Shown here one piece after another: positions 24,096 to 50,600 of a stretch of 64,000 nt of DNA (within the stretch, counting starts at the first letter, position 1; every line of letters begins with the position of its first letter). Source of the stretch: Branchiostoma belcheri (lineage: Eukaryota > Chordata > Leptocardii > Amphioxiformes > Branchiostomatidae); NCBI RefSeq assembly GCF_001625305.1, contig NW_017803987.1:1534823-1598822 (forward strand), in the 5' to 3' direction. The notes beneath the pieces were generated by a model. That model was given only the letters and a program-made list of their open reading frames with translations, was not told the origin of the DNA and ran no database searches. The position numbers and the translations under genes were made by a program.

Positions 24096-24680
24096 GGCCT
24101 GTGGAAGCAGAAGGATTGTTTTTAATCATTCAATTGATATGCTGATATGGGTAAATAAGATAGCAACGACTTAACATGCAATAAACATGTAGCTATCATA
24201 ATAAATACATTATTTATACGGTACCAATATCTCTTAATTTGTGGGATGAAAAAATTGCAAAAGACTGTAATGGTTATCATGCAATGGCGTTTTTTTTTAT
24301 TTTATCATTATTATCCTATCTTTTTAGTGATAGAAGTTTTACCTACATACAATGTACTTTTAATAAGTTCTTAATAAAATTTGTAATGGTAAAATTCCAA
24401 CCATTTATTACAACATATTATATAGTTTTAGTATAAAATAGTACATGTATTAATATGTTTCCTTACGTTTTCTGAGTTCGAGGGATATACTCTTGTTTGA
24501 TGATTCATTGTGTAAGGCAGCTATCTACTGATTTAGTATGAGTACCTGTGGGAGAGTAAGAAGGGTAACACATATTTAGTCATATTTAACAGCTGGGAAT
24601 ACTCAGATGATCACTGAAAACAGCGTACAGGATCTGTGAAATATTACCTGAAACAACACCCACACAAATACTCATTCATC

Positions 24681-24691
24681 CATGCACACGT

Positions 24692-24737
<46 letters not shown>
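24681..24737. repeat. (CA)n microsatellite
   Basis: About 24 CA units upstream of the protease gene. Confidence 0.95.
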
Positions 24738-24738
<1 letters not shown>

Positions 24739-25177
24739 ATTATATATAGGGAGAGTCAATCAATTATTTTAGAAAAAATCACAGTTACCTTTCTCTGCTT
24801 CACAAAGATAGAGTGTTTGCTAGTATTCTAATAAAAATACCGGGTATTTAGAACATTAATGGGACATGCATACATACATGTAACCTAAACGTACTCGTAT
24901 TTGAGCCGCCATTTTGATGGCGTACTTTTGACCTTCTTGGTCTATGGGGAACCATCATGTGCACGGCTTTTAAAAACAAACTAATTTGACTTTTTGTAAC
25001 AAAACTGATAACATCGTACATATAGTGTCCTACAATTCAAATTTCATGACATGTGTCACACGTATTTGGAAGATATTTCGAGATAAAACAGCAGATTGCA
25101 ATATGAGGAAATAAATGTTGAAAACATCATGGAGGCCGGGTGTCATGTTTCACTGTGCTATAGACTCAAGTCTGACG

Positions 25178-25521
25178 TCGGTGAGAATTCTTTCTAAAAT
25201 TGAACCCCTTCTTTTAACAAGATGGCTACGGGTTTTCACCAACACTTTCTTTAAATCATTATGTACCGTTCGTAAGATTTCTACTAGAAAATTAGAATCG
25301 CTGTTCTATACTTTTTGAAAGAATGTTAGCAGATTGTATAGCTAGAGCCTCAAGCTGCTGAGAGTACCTTTCAAAACCGAGCCCTTTCTTTCAACAAGAT
25401 GTTACAGGCTTTCACCAACACGGTGTTAACGTTTAAATCATTATCTAGTGTTTGTAAAATTTCTACTAGGAAATTAGTATCTCTGTTCTACACTTTTTGA
25501 AAGAATGTTAGCAGATTGTAT
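25178..25521. repeat. Direct duplication of a 160-bp unit
   Basis: 25178-25339 and 25359-25521 share CAACACTTTCTTTAAATCAT-like text and an identical ACTTTTTGAAAGAATGTTAG followed by CAGATTGTAT end. Divergence by eye is about 15 percent. Confidence 0.8.
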
Positions 25522-26807
25522 GACTCACCTTATAACAACGCTACACAGTCCTGACAGTGCGTTCGTGACCGTGTAAACATTCAAATTGGTTTATGGATCA
25601 AGACGTAAGCATGTTGTTTAGTCTACAAAAGACACGAAATGAATGAACGATCACTGTAGGATAAAAAGATTGTTTCAAATTGATTCCTGTTGAATCTTTC
25701 ACAATATAGCTTATCCAAGCATTATGGCCGTCCTTGGTGGCTTTATACCTGTAGTATGTTTACCTATGTTGGTGTCTAGTTTGCTATTCACAAACTCTAA
25801 GAATTCAACCACGAATAGTTCAAACGATAGCAAATTTGTTAACAGAAAGGGTCACGTTTCTGTGATTTTTGTTGATTTTCTTGATCATGTGAGGCTTGTA
25901 TTCATGTATACAATGGGGATAGTTTGAATAGTCCTAGGCGCATTGTTTGCCAAACGTCTGACCAACCAACTGTGACCAGGAAATGATACGTTATAAATCT
26001 GGTCACGTACGAAACACTTACCTGCAACTGTCTGGATAAATGCAGGCATAGAGTTTATTAAGATATGGGTCGAGGAATTTTCACTAACTAAAGGCAGTTA
26101 TTATGAATGTGTCAAAACTGGAAAGTGCTGCCATTGTATCATTCCTGTACACGTTATCACTAATATTAACACGGACCCTGTGTATACTCTCCAACCAGAA
26201 GTTTAGGCTTCCTATTTTTGATGTGTTTAGGTGGTTTTGTTGGGTTTTTCTTTATGTATAGTTATCCTTTTACTACAAATTTTACGCCTTGTCAAATGGA
26301 TACTGCACTGCCAATTTGATACTACCATGCAGACACCAAAAGATCTGTTTGGAGATATCTGTGTATTGATCCTATAACTCTCAAAGAAATATGAATATCT
26401 AAGAGAATAATTTGAACTTCTTTGTGTCTGTTGTACATTACTAGACACTCTGTCATATGATTGTATCTGGCAATGGGGCCAACATTGGGACAACTTTCAC
26501 GGTTGGCAGACCTAACATAAACATGACCTTTTCAGCTATGCTATTAGCGAACACAATTCTGACGTACGTGTATAGCAGTATAATTTGAACAACGTATCAT
26601 TTGTGGATTTGTACCCAAAACTACCCTTTCTTTCAATCACTATCATATACAAGTTTTCAATTTCTACACTTGTTGAGATCTAGAACTATAATCAGGAACG
26701 ATAACCACCAGATTACACGATAGTCATAGCAGTTGGTGTGTTCCTTTGTCTGGCAATCCAAGGAGGTTTAAAACCAAATAACCTCCTTGGGCTATGTAAG
26801 TAAAATG

Positions 26808-27262
26808 CTGTGCTGTTGCTATCACGGACAAAAAATATGGCCCTAAAAACTCGAAACACGGAACTGTAGTGAACAATCAATGTTTACAGTTAACACAATG
26901 ATTATAACAGTTAACAGAATGACTGTACCTCTCTACATGTATTGTCCTTTCCCAAGTCAGCCTGTGCTCTTGCTATTATGGACAAAAACATGGCCCTAAA
27001 ACTCGAAACACGGAACTGTAGTGAACAATGAATGTTTACAGTTAACACAATGATTATAACAGTTAACAGAATGACTGTACCTCTCTACATGGCTTGTCCT
27101 TTCCCAAGTCAGTCTGTGCTCTTGCTATTATGGACAAAAATATGGCCCTAAAAGTTGAAACACGAACTGTAGTGAACAATCGATGTTTATAGCTAACACA
27201 ATGATAACAGTTAACAGAATGACTGTACCTCTCAACATGTCTCGTCCTTTCCCAAGTCAGAA
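26808..27262. repeat. Three-copy tandem repeat, period about 150 bp
   Basis: Units begin near 26808, 26963 and 27114. Each holds GACAAAAA(A/C)ATGGCCCTAAAA, GGAACTGTAGTGAACAAT, an AGTTAACA...AACAGTTAACAGAATGACTG stretch and TTGTCCTTTCCCAAGTCAG. Confidence 0.88.
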
Positions 27263-27568
27263 ACACCTGGATGGATTAGTGTAGTCCATCCACACAGAGA
27301 CCACCTTGACATACGTGGCGCTTCACACGACTGACTCTAATCACTGAGATTTTGTCAGAATAACACAACGTCATTCTCTTCCGAGAAATGTTTTCATTCG
27401 AGTCGCCATCTTTGTCCCCTGTGACTAACCTGTTGACTCATGTTGACGTCTGTAGCGACCGATCTTTGTTTACCTGGTAATATGACACCTAGCTGTCTAT
27501 ACAGGTGAACCAAGCGGACAAGTGTAAACAACCGCCGGTAACACTGGCCTTGGGCGCCATGATCTACC

Positions 27569-27914
27569 TTAGGCCACACAGACTTAATTTTATGGATGGC
27601 ATCCTATGAAGACCCCCAAACTTGTGCGCGCGGGCGAATGAAAAAAAAAATCCAGCTAAGATAAAAATGCTACTAAGCCACATGAATACAAAGCTGGTAT
27701 TGTGAATTTGCGGCAGTACATAGCGACGTATACGACAGGCCGGCACATGTTGGCTTTTTGAATTGGGACTGTACGTATATATATATATGCACTGAGTTTT
27801 TGAGTCGTGGGGCTTCGGTAGCCTGGGTGCCCGGCTCCGTATTGTCACTAACTATACCATGGACTACCCAGGCCTAGAGGATGTCATCCGTAAAATTAAG
27901 TCGGTGTGACCTTA
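27569..27914. mobile_element. TIR element, TAAGGCCACAC family, copy A
   Basis: Inverted termini: left TTAGGCCACACAGACTTAAT continuing TTTATGGATGGCATCC; right GGATGTCATCCGTAAAATTA continuing AGTCGGTGTGACCTTA. No coding capacity, so a MITE. The interior (GCCGGCACATGTTGGCTTTT and ATGAATACAAAGCTGG) is the reverse complement of copy B at 59886-60308. Confidence 0.85.
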
Positions 27915-29009
27915 CCGGAGCAAAGCCAACGCAATATCTTAAAAACGCTTCATTCTATCTACAACATTATCTACGCTTCACTGTTTATACTGATGATTTG
28001 TGACTAGTTTTTCCTTTGTTGTTTCTTTTTTATGCCTAAAGCGACGGGCTGCGAAATTCAATTTCGGGCTTTTGAATCGCGCTGATCCACTGTTCTTTAA
28101 AATCTTACTGTGTCACTTGTAGGCCGGTAATTTAGCCTTGAGTCGAATATAGCTGTTAACTTCGACATCGCACTGATAGTGTTAGTCATTTGTGCTGATA
28201 TCGAAGCTAGCAAGTTGAAGCAAGTGTTTTCTTTATAGATTCTTAAGTAGTATTAATTTTTTTGTCTGTACATATATACAATCATATAACTTGTATTTTG
28301 TCATATTTTGTCTGACCCTGACCTCTACCCTCATGACTTCAAAGAAAAGTGGCCTGCAGGACGATATTTCGTGAATAAGCAAAGAATCAACTAAACAAAT
28401 AAATTGTATCATTACAGTTACTTATTCTAATGAAACTGAATCGTGATACTATATACATGACCACTGACACTTTCATACACATGTTGTTCATTTTATTATC
28501 TTTAAAAATCAATTAGACTTCAAATATTAAAAACATATAAGCACCAAAACAATATCATAGTGATGGCAGCAAAGCATTTCTTATTATGTACAGTTTAACC
28601 AAACATACGAAATTATACATGAAAATTAAACATAGAAAAGATATACTTGGATATATAAATATACTCGGACGCAATGTCATTTTTCATATATTCTACTTAT
28701 TTTCCCATTGATATTTACCAATTGATATAGGACAATTTAAAGTATGGCAAAACATTATTTTTGTCTTAACATAAGGAAATGATAGTAACCATACACAATT
28801 TGCATACAGTTAAAACCAACACAAATAAAGCATCCCTTTTGGGACTATCACTAGCAAAATCCTCATAGCAGCATTGGCAAAATAACACTTCATAGATACA
28901 TCATTCACCATGCACAGCATGGCCGAATAAAACAGCCCACTGTACATGTACATTTAAAATGATTATAGATATTTTACAACAGTATAATAGTATATATTCT
29001 ATTCTTTTT

Positions 29010-29228
29010 CAGTTCCAACATGTATTATGAAGACATGGCGTCGGCACACAGTTTTTCAACTTATATTAATGACGCTACAAACGAACAAACAACAGACATA
29101 CTCATTTTCACCTGAGTAAAGTGAGGAAATTCGTGTAAGGTGCCTTTCATATCGGTGGTATGGCAGGATTCGAACTCGGGACCTCTTGGTTCCGAGCCGA
29201 ACGCTACGTTACGCCACACGACCCCACA
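29010..29228 (-). repeat. tRNA-derived SINE, copy 2
   Basis: Same family and orientation as 11134-11382: shared TTTTTCAACTTATATTAATG and GAGGAAA(T/G)TCGTGTAA(A/G)GTGCCTTTC; degenerate A box near 29210 and B box AGTTCGAATCC near 29167. Confidence 0.78.
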
Positions 29229-29502
29229 GTCTATTCACAGCTCCATTAAATTTCTACCAATCAAAACAAAAGAAAACGAAATCGAAGGAATCGAATTGAC
29301 GTGTTTTGAGAATGAAAAAAAAATATTACATTGACCACGAAAACAGCTACGGTAAAAATAAAAATACGTGCTTCACCAAGGGCATGCCTGCAGACGACGT
29401 ATAACATCAAGGGATCCCTGTGATCTACCTGCGAACAAGAAAAAAAACGACTTCCCACAATACTCCGTCCGGAGGTCATGACCTCCTTCCCGGAGTAATA
29501 AC

Positions 29503-39847
<10,345 letters not shown>

Positions 39848-40890
39848 TTAGAATAGTAAGTAGAGCTGTTGGTGACAAAACAATGTCAATTTCATATGGC
39901 TTCTTTTCCTCAAAAACTCCCCCCCCCCCCCATCAGTCCCAGCATGACAAAACCGGTCTGAATGGGGTTGTTAAGGCTTGTCAATCAACTTTTGATACCA
40001 CCTTCTACTCTCCAGGCAAACACCACAAACCCACAAGATATAGCCACCCAAAACAATACTTCTGCACCCGGAAGCAAAATGTATCATACTTACGGGCTGT
40101 TCATGCCCCGGATGTAGCAGGCCTTCCTGGCCTTGAGACCTCATTATGCTGGGTGATGTTTACCTTTGAGAGAAAGAACAAACAAATAAAAAAACAAACA
40201 AACAAACAAAATGCTCAGCATCATATTGGCGGGGAATGGACTATAGTCATTTCACATATTCTTCTCTGTAACAACTATCTGCATACAAAATACCACCAAA
40301 AATAGCTGAAAGGTATGATTGAATACCGGATTTAGTAATAGGCCTGCTAGCTGGACAGGACTACTTTAGAACATTAGCATTAGCATGGAAGTTTATAATT
40401 TTGTCTGCATCTGTTGTATATAATAAAAGAAAGGTTGAACTTTTTTTCCTACACTAAAGGATGGATTGACTAAAATATCACCAGGACAAATAAGGACCCT
40501 ATTGATCACGTGATGCATCCGTTGGGTCACGTGTCCTAAACAATCACGGGTCAGTTATTTCGAAAAATGTAAAAACAAAATTCTCTTGTTGTTACCTCCA
40601 ACCTTTTCCATAATACATGTTTCCTCTGGAAAAGTGTGACGTTCTATTTATGAATATATCCATGTTGTTAGCAACAACGTGGCAACCAGACAATTAACGT
40701 GGGTGTGTGCGTAATAGATTAAAAAAAGGAGATGAAAACAATCTGCGTGGGTTGTACACCAGAAATATGACAGTTTGGGTAGGTTAACCCTCAAAGCGCA
40801 ATGCAAAGGGACTAAAGATGTTCATGTGGACGTTTTATGTGAAAAAAATACGGTGTTGCGACGAAAAATTAGTGGAAACAAATGAAAACA
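39848..40890. other. Intergenic region between protease and lectin genes
   Basis: Upstream side of two divergent genes (protease on minus, lectin on plus). No exon or RNA gene was recognised. Poly-C and AAACAAAC simple tracts are present. Promoters should lie here, but no clear core element was found. Confidence 0.4.
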
Positions 40891-41222
40891 TACATTGCCA
40901 TGGCGACGGTGGTTGCTGTTAGGGTTATTGCTTGCATGGCACTACCATCATTTCATGATTTTGAGGAAGACTTGGTACCTGTTAAGTCTAGACAGATACA
41001 GTGCACTCCTCCTCTGAGTGTATAGTGAACGAGCCCCGGGGGGCACAGAAAGTAGGGCCATCCGGAGCAGAGAGGTCTTCCCAAGGGTTTCCAGGAATGT
41101 GGGCAAGAGACATGCCTGTGGACATTCCATTCCTGTGGACAAAATGCCTGTACCATTCCTAGAATTCTTGCAAACTGCACACAATACTGTACCATTAGGC
41201 TCCTCCCTGAGACGTTACAAAA
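40891..41222. repeat. About 330-bp dispersed repeat, copy 2
   Basis: Same family and orientation as 31561-31882 and 43912-44246 (starts TACATTGCCATGGCGACGGT; ends GCTCCTCCCTGAGACGTTAC). It lies about 340 bases upstream of the lectin start codon. Confidence 0.88.
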
Positions 41223-41561
41223 GCGAATTTTCCAAAAACTGTTAACAATGCAACAGGAAAATTCATTGACCTATCTAATAGATATGATTTTTTTTTGCCA
41301 GATTGACTTTAGGAAAAGTCACAAAATTTGACAGTTCTAGCGCAAGCCGTTCAGGCGCTATCGGGGATGAAAGTTGGCGTGGGCCTCAAAAGCCTCCCTT
41401 GGTCTGAATAGGGTTAAAATTTCGGTGGTGAGAGAAGACGTTGCAACCAGACAATTATGGGTGTGAAATAGATCAAATAAAGAAGACGAAAACAATCTGA
41501 ACGTCTGAAATATTACAGTTTGGTAGGCGGTGGTAGGAGAAGACGGTCGCAGTATCAAAAA

Positions 41562-45527
<3,966 letters not shown>

Positions 45528-46879
45528 ACGTCGGGTCGTGTGGATGTGAAGTACCAAAACGTCACGTGTGGATATCAAGCAAGCAACAAGAACCAAGCAA
45601 GGATTTTGAAGTATACGATCACCACGATGTGATGTGTGTCCGTTTGATTCAGCCCGTCACACATTCACAAGCTTCCCCCGAATCTGTTCCCGATCACCAG
45701 TTCGGGTGAACTTCGGGGGCACTCTGACCTGTGCGATGGTACAACAAAGATGGCCGAGCCCTTACCTTAACTACGCGTCACAGTTTAGCAATCTTTCACA
45801 GACATTTCGGTCGGAATAACGAAATCTTAACACGCCAAGTAATATCCCCCATGACGCAGCTGTCCATAGAGCTTAATAGTAAACATATATGTACCTGTAC
45901 TAGCCAACTGACGAGTCTGAACTTAAAGTATTTGTCTCCCAAAGTCTACTGCGACATACACACACACCAAGTAATATCCGCCATGACACAGCTGTCCATA
46001 GAATCTTAGTAAACATACCTGTTCTAGCCAACTGGTGGGTCACCCCAGAATCCAAGGAACAGAAACAATCCAAACTTCTCAAATCAAGATTTCCGGCGAT
46101 TAGGGGAAACTAAGAACACGTTTCTGGTCGGCTTACATTTACACTTTCCCAGACCCACACGGAAAGACGAGCACTCTAACTCAAGCGAATCTCATTTGAA
46201 TCTCAAAAGGTACCTAGTACATCAAGGGTGATCTTTTCACATAACTGGTATCCGATGTCTTTCCTTTTGTTTTCGGTGTCATAACGACTGTTACAGGTAT
46301 ACACGCAACCATTGGTCCCCTTAGAAACGCTGGAAACCTAAGCATGTAGTTTACTTTGTCATGGTTTATTTTAGTCGCAACGTGATCTTCAGTCTTTTCG
46401 TTGTTTTGAAGGGTGAGGCAAAAGTCAATGCTATGAGCATTGACGTCATTGTTGGTGCCATATATGGAGCGTTGGGCGGAACCCGTTGCATTCTGGGAGG
46501 TATGGTGCATTTTGGGTAAGAATCCGTGAATTCCCAGAATGCAACAGAATCCATGGAAAGGACGATTGCCAGCAATAATTGTATATTATAACTTATTTTT
46601 AGCATTATGGACACCAATGAAATATCTCTTGCAATCTGATGTGTTGTCTTTCAAACTTAATTTATGAATTCGGCTAGTTCACACATTTGCATGGGTACTA
46701 CATTTGTACATGCATGCCAGGGTAAGTAAAAATAAGCAACTTATGTGTATCTTCATCACAAAATGCAAGTATGAAATGTCCTAATTGCACTCTTTATTGC
46801 AAGTACCATCATAGCATGATAGGGGCAATAACCCATTTTCAATAGCATGTTCTAGCACATGACATCCATATTCAGATTG
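45528..46879. other. Lectin 3' flank and intergenic sequence
   Basis: The lectin 3' untranslated region should begin here. I see a duplicated GTAATATCC(C/G)CCATGACGCAG-type segment near 45838 and 45970, and an inverted pair of CATTCTGGGA/TCCCAGAATG sequences near 46490-46545. There are no supported exons. Confidence 0.4.
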
Positions 46880-47210
46880 TATAGAACAGTACAGAACACT
46901 GTTATGAGACCATATAGAACAGTCATGAGACCATAAGAGAACATTGTTATGAGATCATATAAAACACTGTTATGAGACCACATAAAACAGTTATGAGACC
47001 ATACAGAACAGTGTTATGAGACCATAACACTGTTATGAGACCATATAGAACAGTTATGAGACATAGAACATTGTTGTGAGACCATATGGAACAGTCATGA
47101 TACCATAGAGAACATTATTATGAGACCATATAGAACACTGTTATGAGACCATAAAGAACACTGTTATGAGACCATATAGAACATTGTCATGACACTATAG
47201 AATTCTGTGG
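46880..47210. repeat. Tandem repeat, unit about 22-25 bp (GAACACTGTTATGAGACCATATA)
   Basis: About 13 imperfect units varying between GAACAGTCATGAGACC and GAACATTGTTATGAGACC. It lies downstream of the ADRM1 stop codon, outside recognised coding sequence. Confidence 0.9.
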
Positions 47211-47667
47211 ATGTACATGTAGTATGCAAAAAGGTCAAACACTGCAGCAAATGCTTTGTATACCATCACTTAATATATTCAATTGTAATAATACTAGTGA
47301 GAAGACTGAAATTCCTTTTGATTCCAACATTACAAGAATGAGCACAATCAGCTGTTCTTCTGTATTCTTTATTTCATACTTTTTAAAGACCAGATATCCC
47401 TTTGCAATCAAAGTGTTAAGAAGCTGGTTGGTAGTTTAAACTATGTGCATGTGCAGTGTGAAAGTTTAATATGAGACATAAACAAAACTTCTCTAACTTC
47501 CAATACTGGATAATGATGCTGAAAAATTTCTTTTGATTCTACAGTTGATATAATACTGCAATATTGACACTGATTTCTATTATTTTTCCCAAACTGTAAG
47601 CTTTGAAACACTCTTGACTAGGTAGGATATACAGTACAAGTTGGTGTTGTAGAGGATATCTAATTCT

Positions 47668-50600
47668 CTAGTCCAAACTCATGCTATCGTCGTCTTCTTT
47701 CTTCTCTGAGTCCTCTCCCTCCTTCCCTCCCTCTTTTTTCTGTAAGGCCTTTGCAAACGCTACCACATCTGAAAAAAAGGGGATAAATTATGTATGCTCT
47801 GACTGGCAGACATTATATTATGAAACAACAAGAACAACAATGACGATTGTTATCATATAATTAGTGGCCCTTACATACATGTACATGTAGTGTAGCAGTT
47901 GCTAGAGAAGCTTTTTTGCCTGGGTGCCGTCCTCTGTAGTTACCACTGGCTCCGTATTGTTCTTAGCTACCATGGACTATGGAGGATGGCACCCAGGTCA
48001 GTGGGTTTTTTTTTTGGAGAACAGGCAAAAATGAATGCGCGCGGGTATATCATCCTTAAAAAATTAAATCAGTGTGGCCTTACAGTTACAGAAACCTACC
48101 TACACAAGTATCTACAATGCAAAATTTAATACAAGTTGTTCCTAACCTCCTTTAGCTGCTGCTTCTGTTGCCTCCTTGCCCAGGTTGAACTGGTTCATGA
48201 GTGGGCCCAACTGTCCTGACCGTAGAGCTGCACTGAACATACTCACAGCCTGTATAAACATACAGGTCAAGGAATTGTAGACAGCTTACCCTTCCAAAAC
48301 CATAAAAATATATATATATGTCATACCTGGGCCGCGATTATGTTCGATACGGGTGTTCCGGCCCGTGTTCTTACCGCATACGGATCGGGCTTCCAAATGT
48401 TCCAAAGAACGCTTCGAACGTGTTTGGACCTACCCGCTTTTGAAAATTCGAATTGATGTTGTTGCATTTTTTGGGTTTAGGGACACCAAATTTTTGCTCA
48501 TTTCGCACGGAAAGGCATTTTCTTGGGTGGGTATGACATAAATAGCATACAACATGGTGTATTCCACATCACCCTTTGGCCGTCGGGCGATCCGACGCAC
48601 GGTCAGGCTGGTACCTCGGGCGATACGGAATACCCCGTGTTGTATTCTATATGTATACTGTGGTGGCAGATGTCTTATATTTTTACCACCACCCCCACTG
48701 ATTAAGGTAGACACATCTCAACTGGACACTATGTTTTGCAAGCGTAAATTTTCAGTGCCACATAGATGTAGATGTATTACACTGACCTGTTGAAACTGTG
48801 GTGCCTGTACAGTGTTACTGAGCTCCTCTGGTGTTCGGGGTAACTCTGTTCCCTCTGGCATGTGCTTCATCAGTTGACTGGCAAAAGCCTGGAATAAAAA
48901 AAACAAGCAACTTAAAAAAAAAAAAACCTGAAGCAATAATAGAAAAATCCAAACCACCTGAAACCTTCCATAAATTGCAAAATCTGTGCTGCAAAATTAG
49001 GAAAACATTGCCATCGGGCATTGTCAAGTGTCGGCCTCAATGTTTATGATGTTATGTGGCCAAAGTTTTGCCCAAACAACATTACAAGGTTGCCAACATG
49101 CAATTTTGTATAAGCTATGGGTTTAGGTCCAACTGACGAGTCCGGAACTGAACCTAAGCCTCTGGACTTGAATCCCGACCTGAACCTAAATGAGGGTTTA
49201 GGTACACAGCACTAGACAGCTGTCTGGTCCTTGTTTGGAGAGGAAGACAAAACAGATCTAGACCAAAAACAATATGTTTCCCTTCTGCAAAGCTGATAAT
49301 AATTAATCCCTGCATACCTCGTTGTTGAGGATGGGTCGTATGTTCTCTGGTGTGAGAGCGTGAGACAGGTCCACGGCAGGCGGCTCCTCCGCTTGGGCAC
49401 CTCCGTCTGCTGGAGCCGCTGTAAAATATCATACTGTTTTCATCCTATTCTGGTCCTGAATTCTATGCTTCAAATAATCTTGGACAGTCCTGCATCATCC
49501 TGTTTTCATCCTATTCTGGACGTCAATTCTTAATAATACTTGACAGTCCTGCATCATACTGTTTTCATCCTATTCTGGGCCTGAATTCTATGCTTAATAA
49601 TCTTTGACAGTTCTCTGATACTTTGGATAATATCAAAAGGTTGGTGTCTCGAAGTACTCATATAAACCGACAAAATTTTACTGATAAACAAATAATAACT
49701 AATGTAAAATATAACCAAATCTGAATGTCAGCAATAAGACATTGGTGGCATTCTTTTTTTTAATACATTACTAGCAGACTTCCTATTGACATCAATACAG
49801 TAGGTGTACAAAAAGTGTACAATTGTGGACATACTAGTACTATTGAAATTGCACAAATCCACCAATTACCAATTGTCTTATAGTCTCTGTAACCAATCAC
49901 GGTGACCCAAACAACTCTACCATCCAATCAGAAGGCAGCAAATGTCAGACATGCGGTACTACTAACCGTTCATGCCAGCCAGGATGTTCTGCAGGTCGCT
50001 GAGCTGGATGCGTGGTGCACTAGCGCCCCCGGTGGCCGTGGCTGTAGCTGCAGGGGCGGGTGTTGTTGGAGTCTGACTCTGGGAGGGGAGACTGGCAGCA
50101 GCAGTGGCAGGACGGGGAGTAGTACTGTATGCAGGGAAGGGGGGATGAAAACAAGTTAAATGCCAACTCTTAAGTCTTAGCCTCACTACATCACACCTGT
50201 AGCAGACACATCGGCACCTGCGAAAACCTTGATTTTTCACCGTTTTTGTTGGATGTTTGGTCAACGTTGCATCAGAGTTTTGCCTTTTGCAGCAATACCT
50301 TTCCCGACACAATATTTAGAAACTACAGATGGGATGTTAAGGCTAAACCAATTTAATTTGTTAGTTCTCGGATTATTTTAAAAGTGAAAGTTCTCACGTG
50401 GCGGTGGAGGGTGTCGCAGACCCAGCGGTCCCTCCCGTGCTGGGGCGACCGTTGCCTAGCAAACCTCCAAGCCCCCCAGGAAGGCCGCCCATCCCACCTA
50501 GACCTGGTAAACAACAAACAAAAACACTTGTTAAACTACATACAATCATAGAATGCTTTTTACCTTACCCAGACTCTCGCCGACCTGCACAGACTCAGAC

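Larger units (their letters stand above)
24096..29009. other. Intergenic region between two protease genes
   Basis: Contains the promoter side of the protease beginning at 24095 and the 3' flank of the gene ending at 29503. I see repeats (separate entries) but no supported exon or RNA gene. The short open frames here have no recognisable domains. Confidence 0.5.

Noticed and set aside
41340..41420. Possible extra exon near GCGCTATCGGGGATGAAAGT
   Set aside because: No frame continuity with the lectin exons and no acceptable splice pair.
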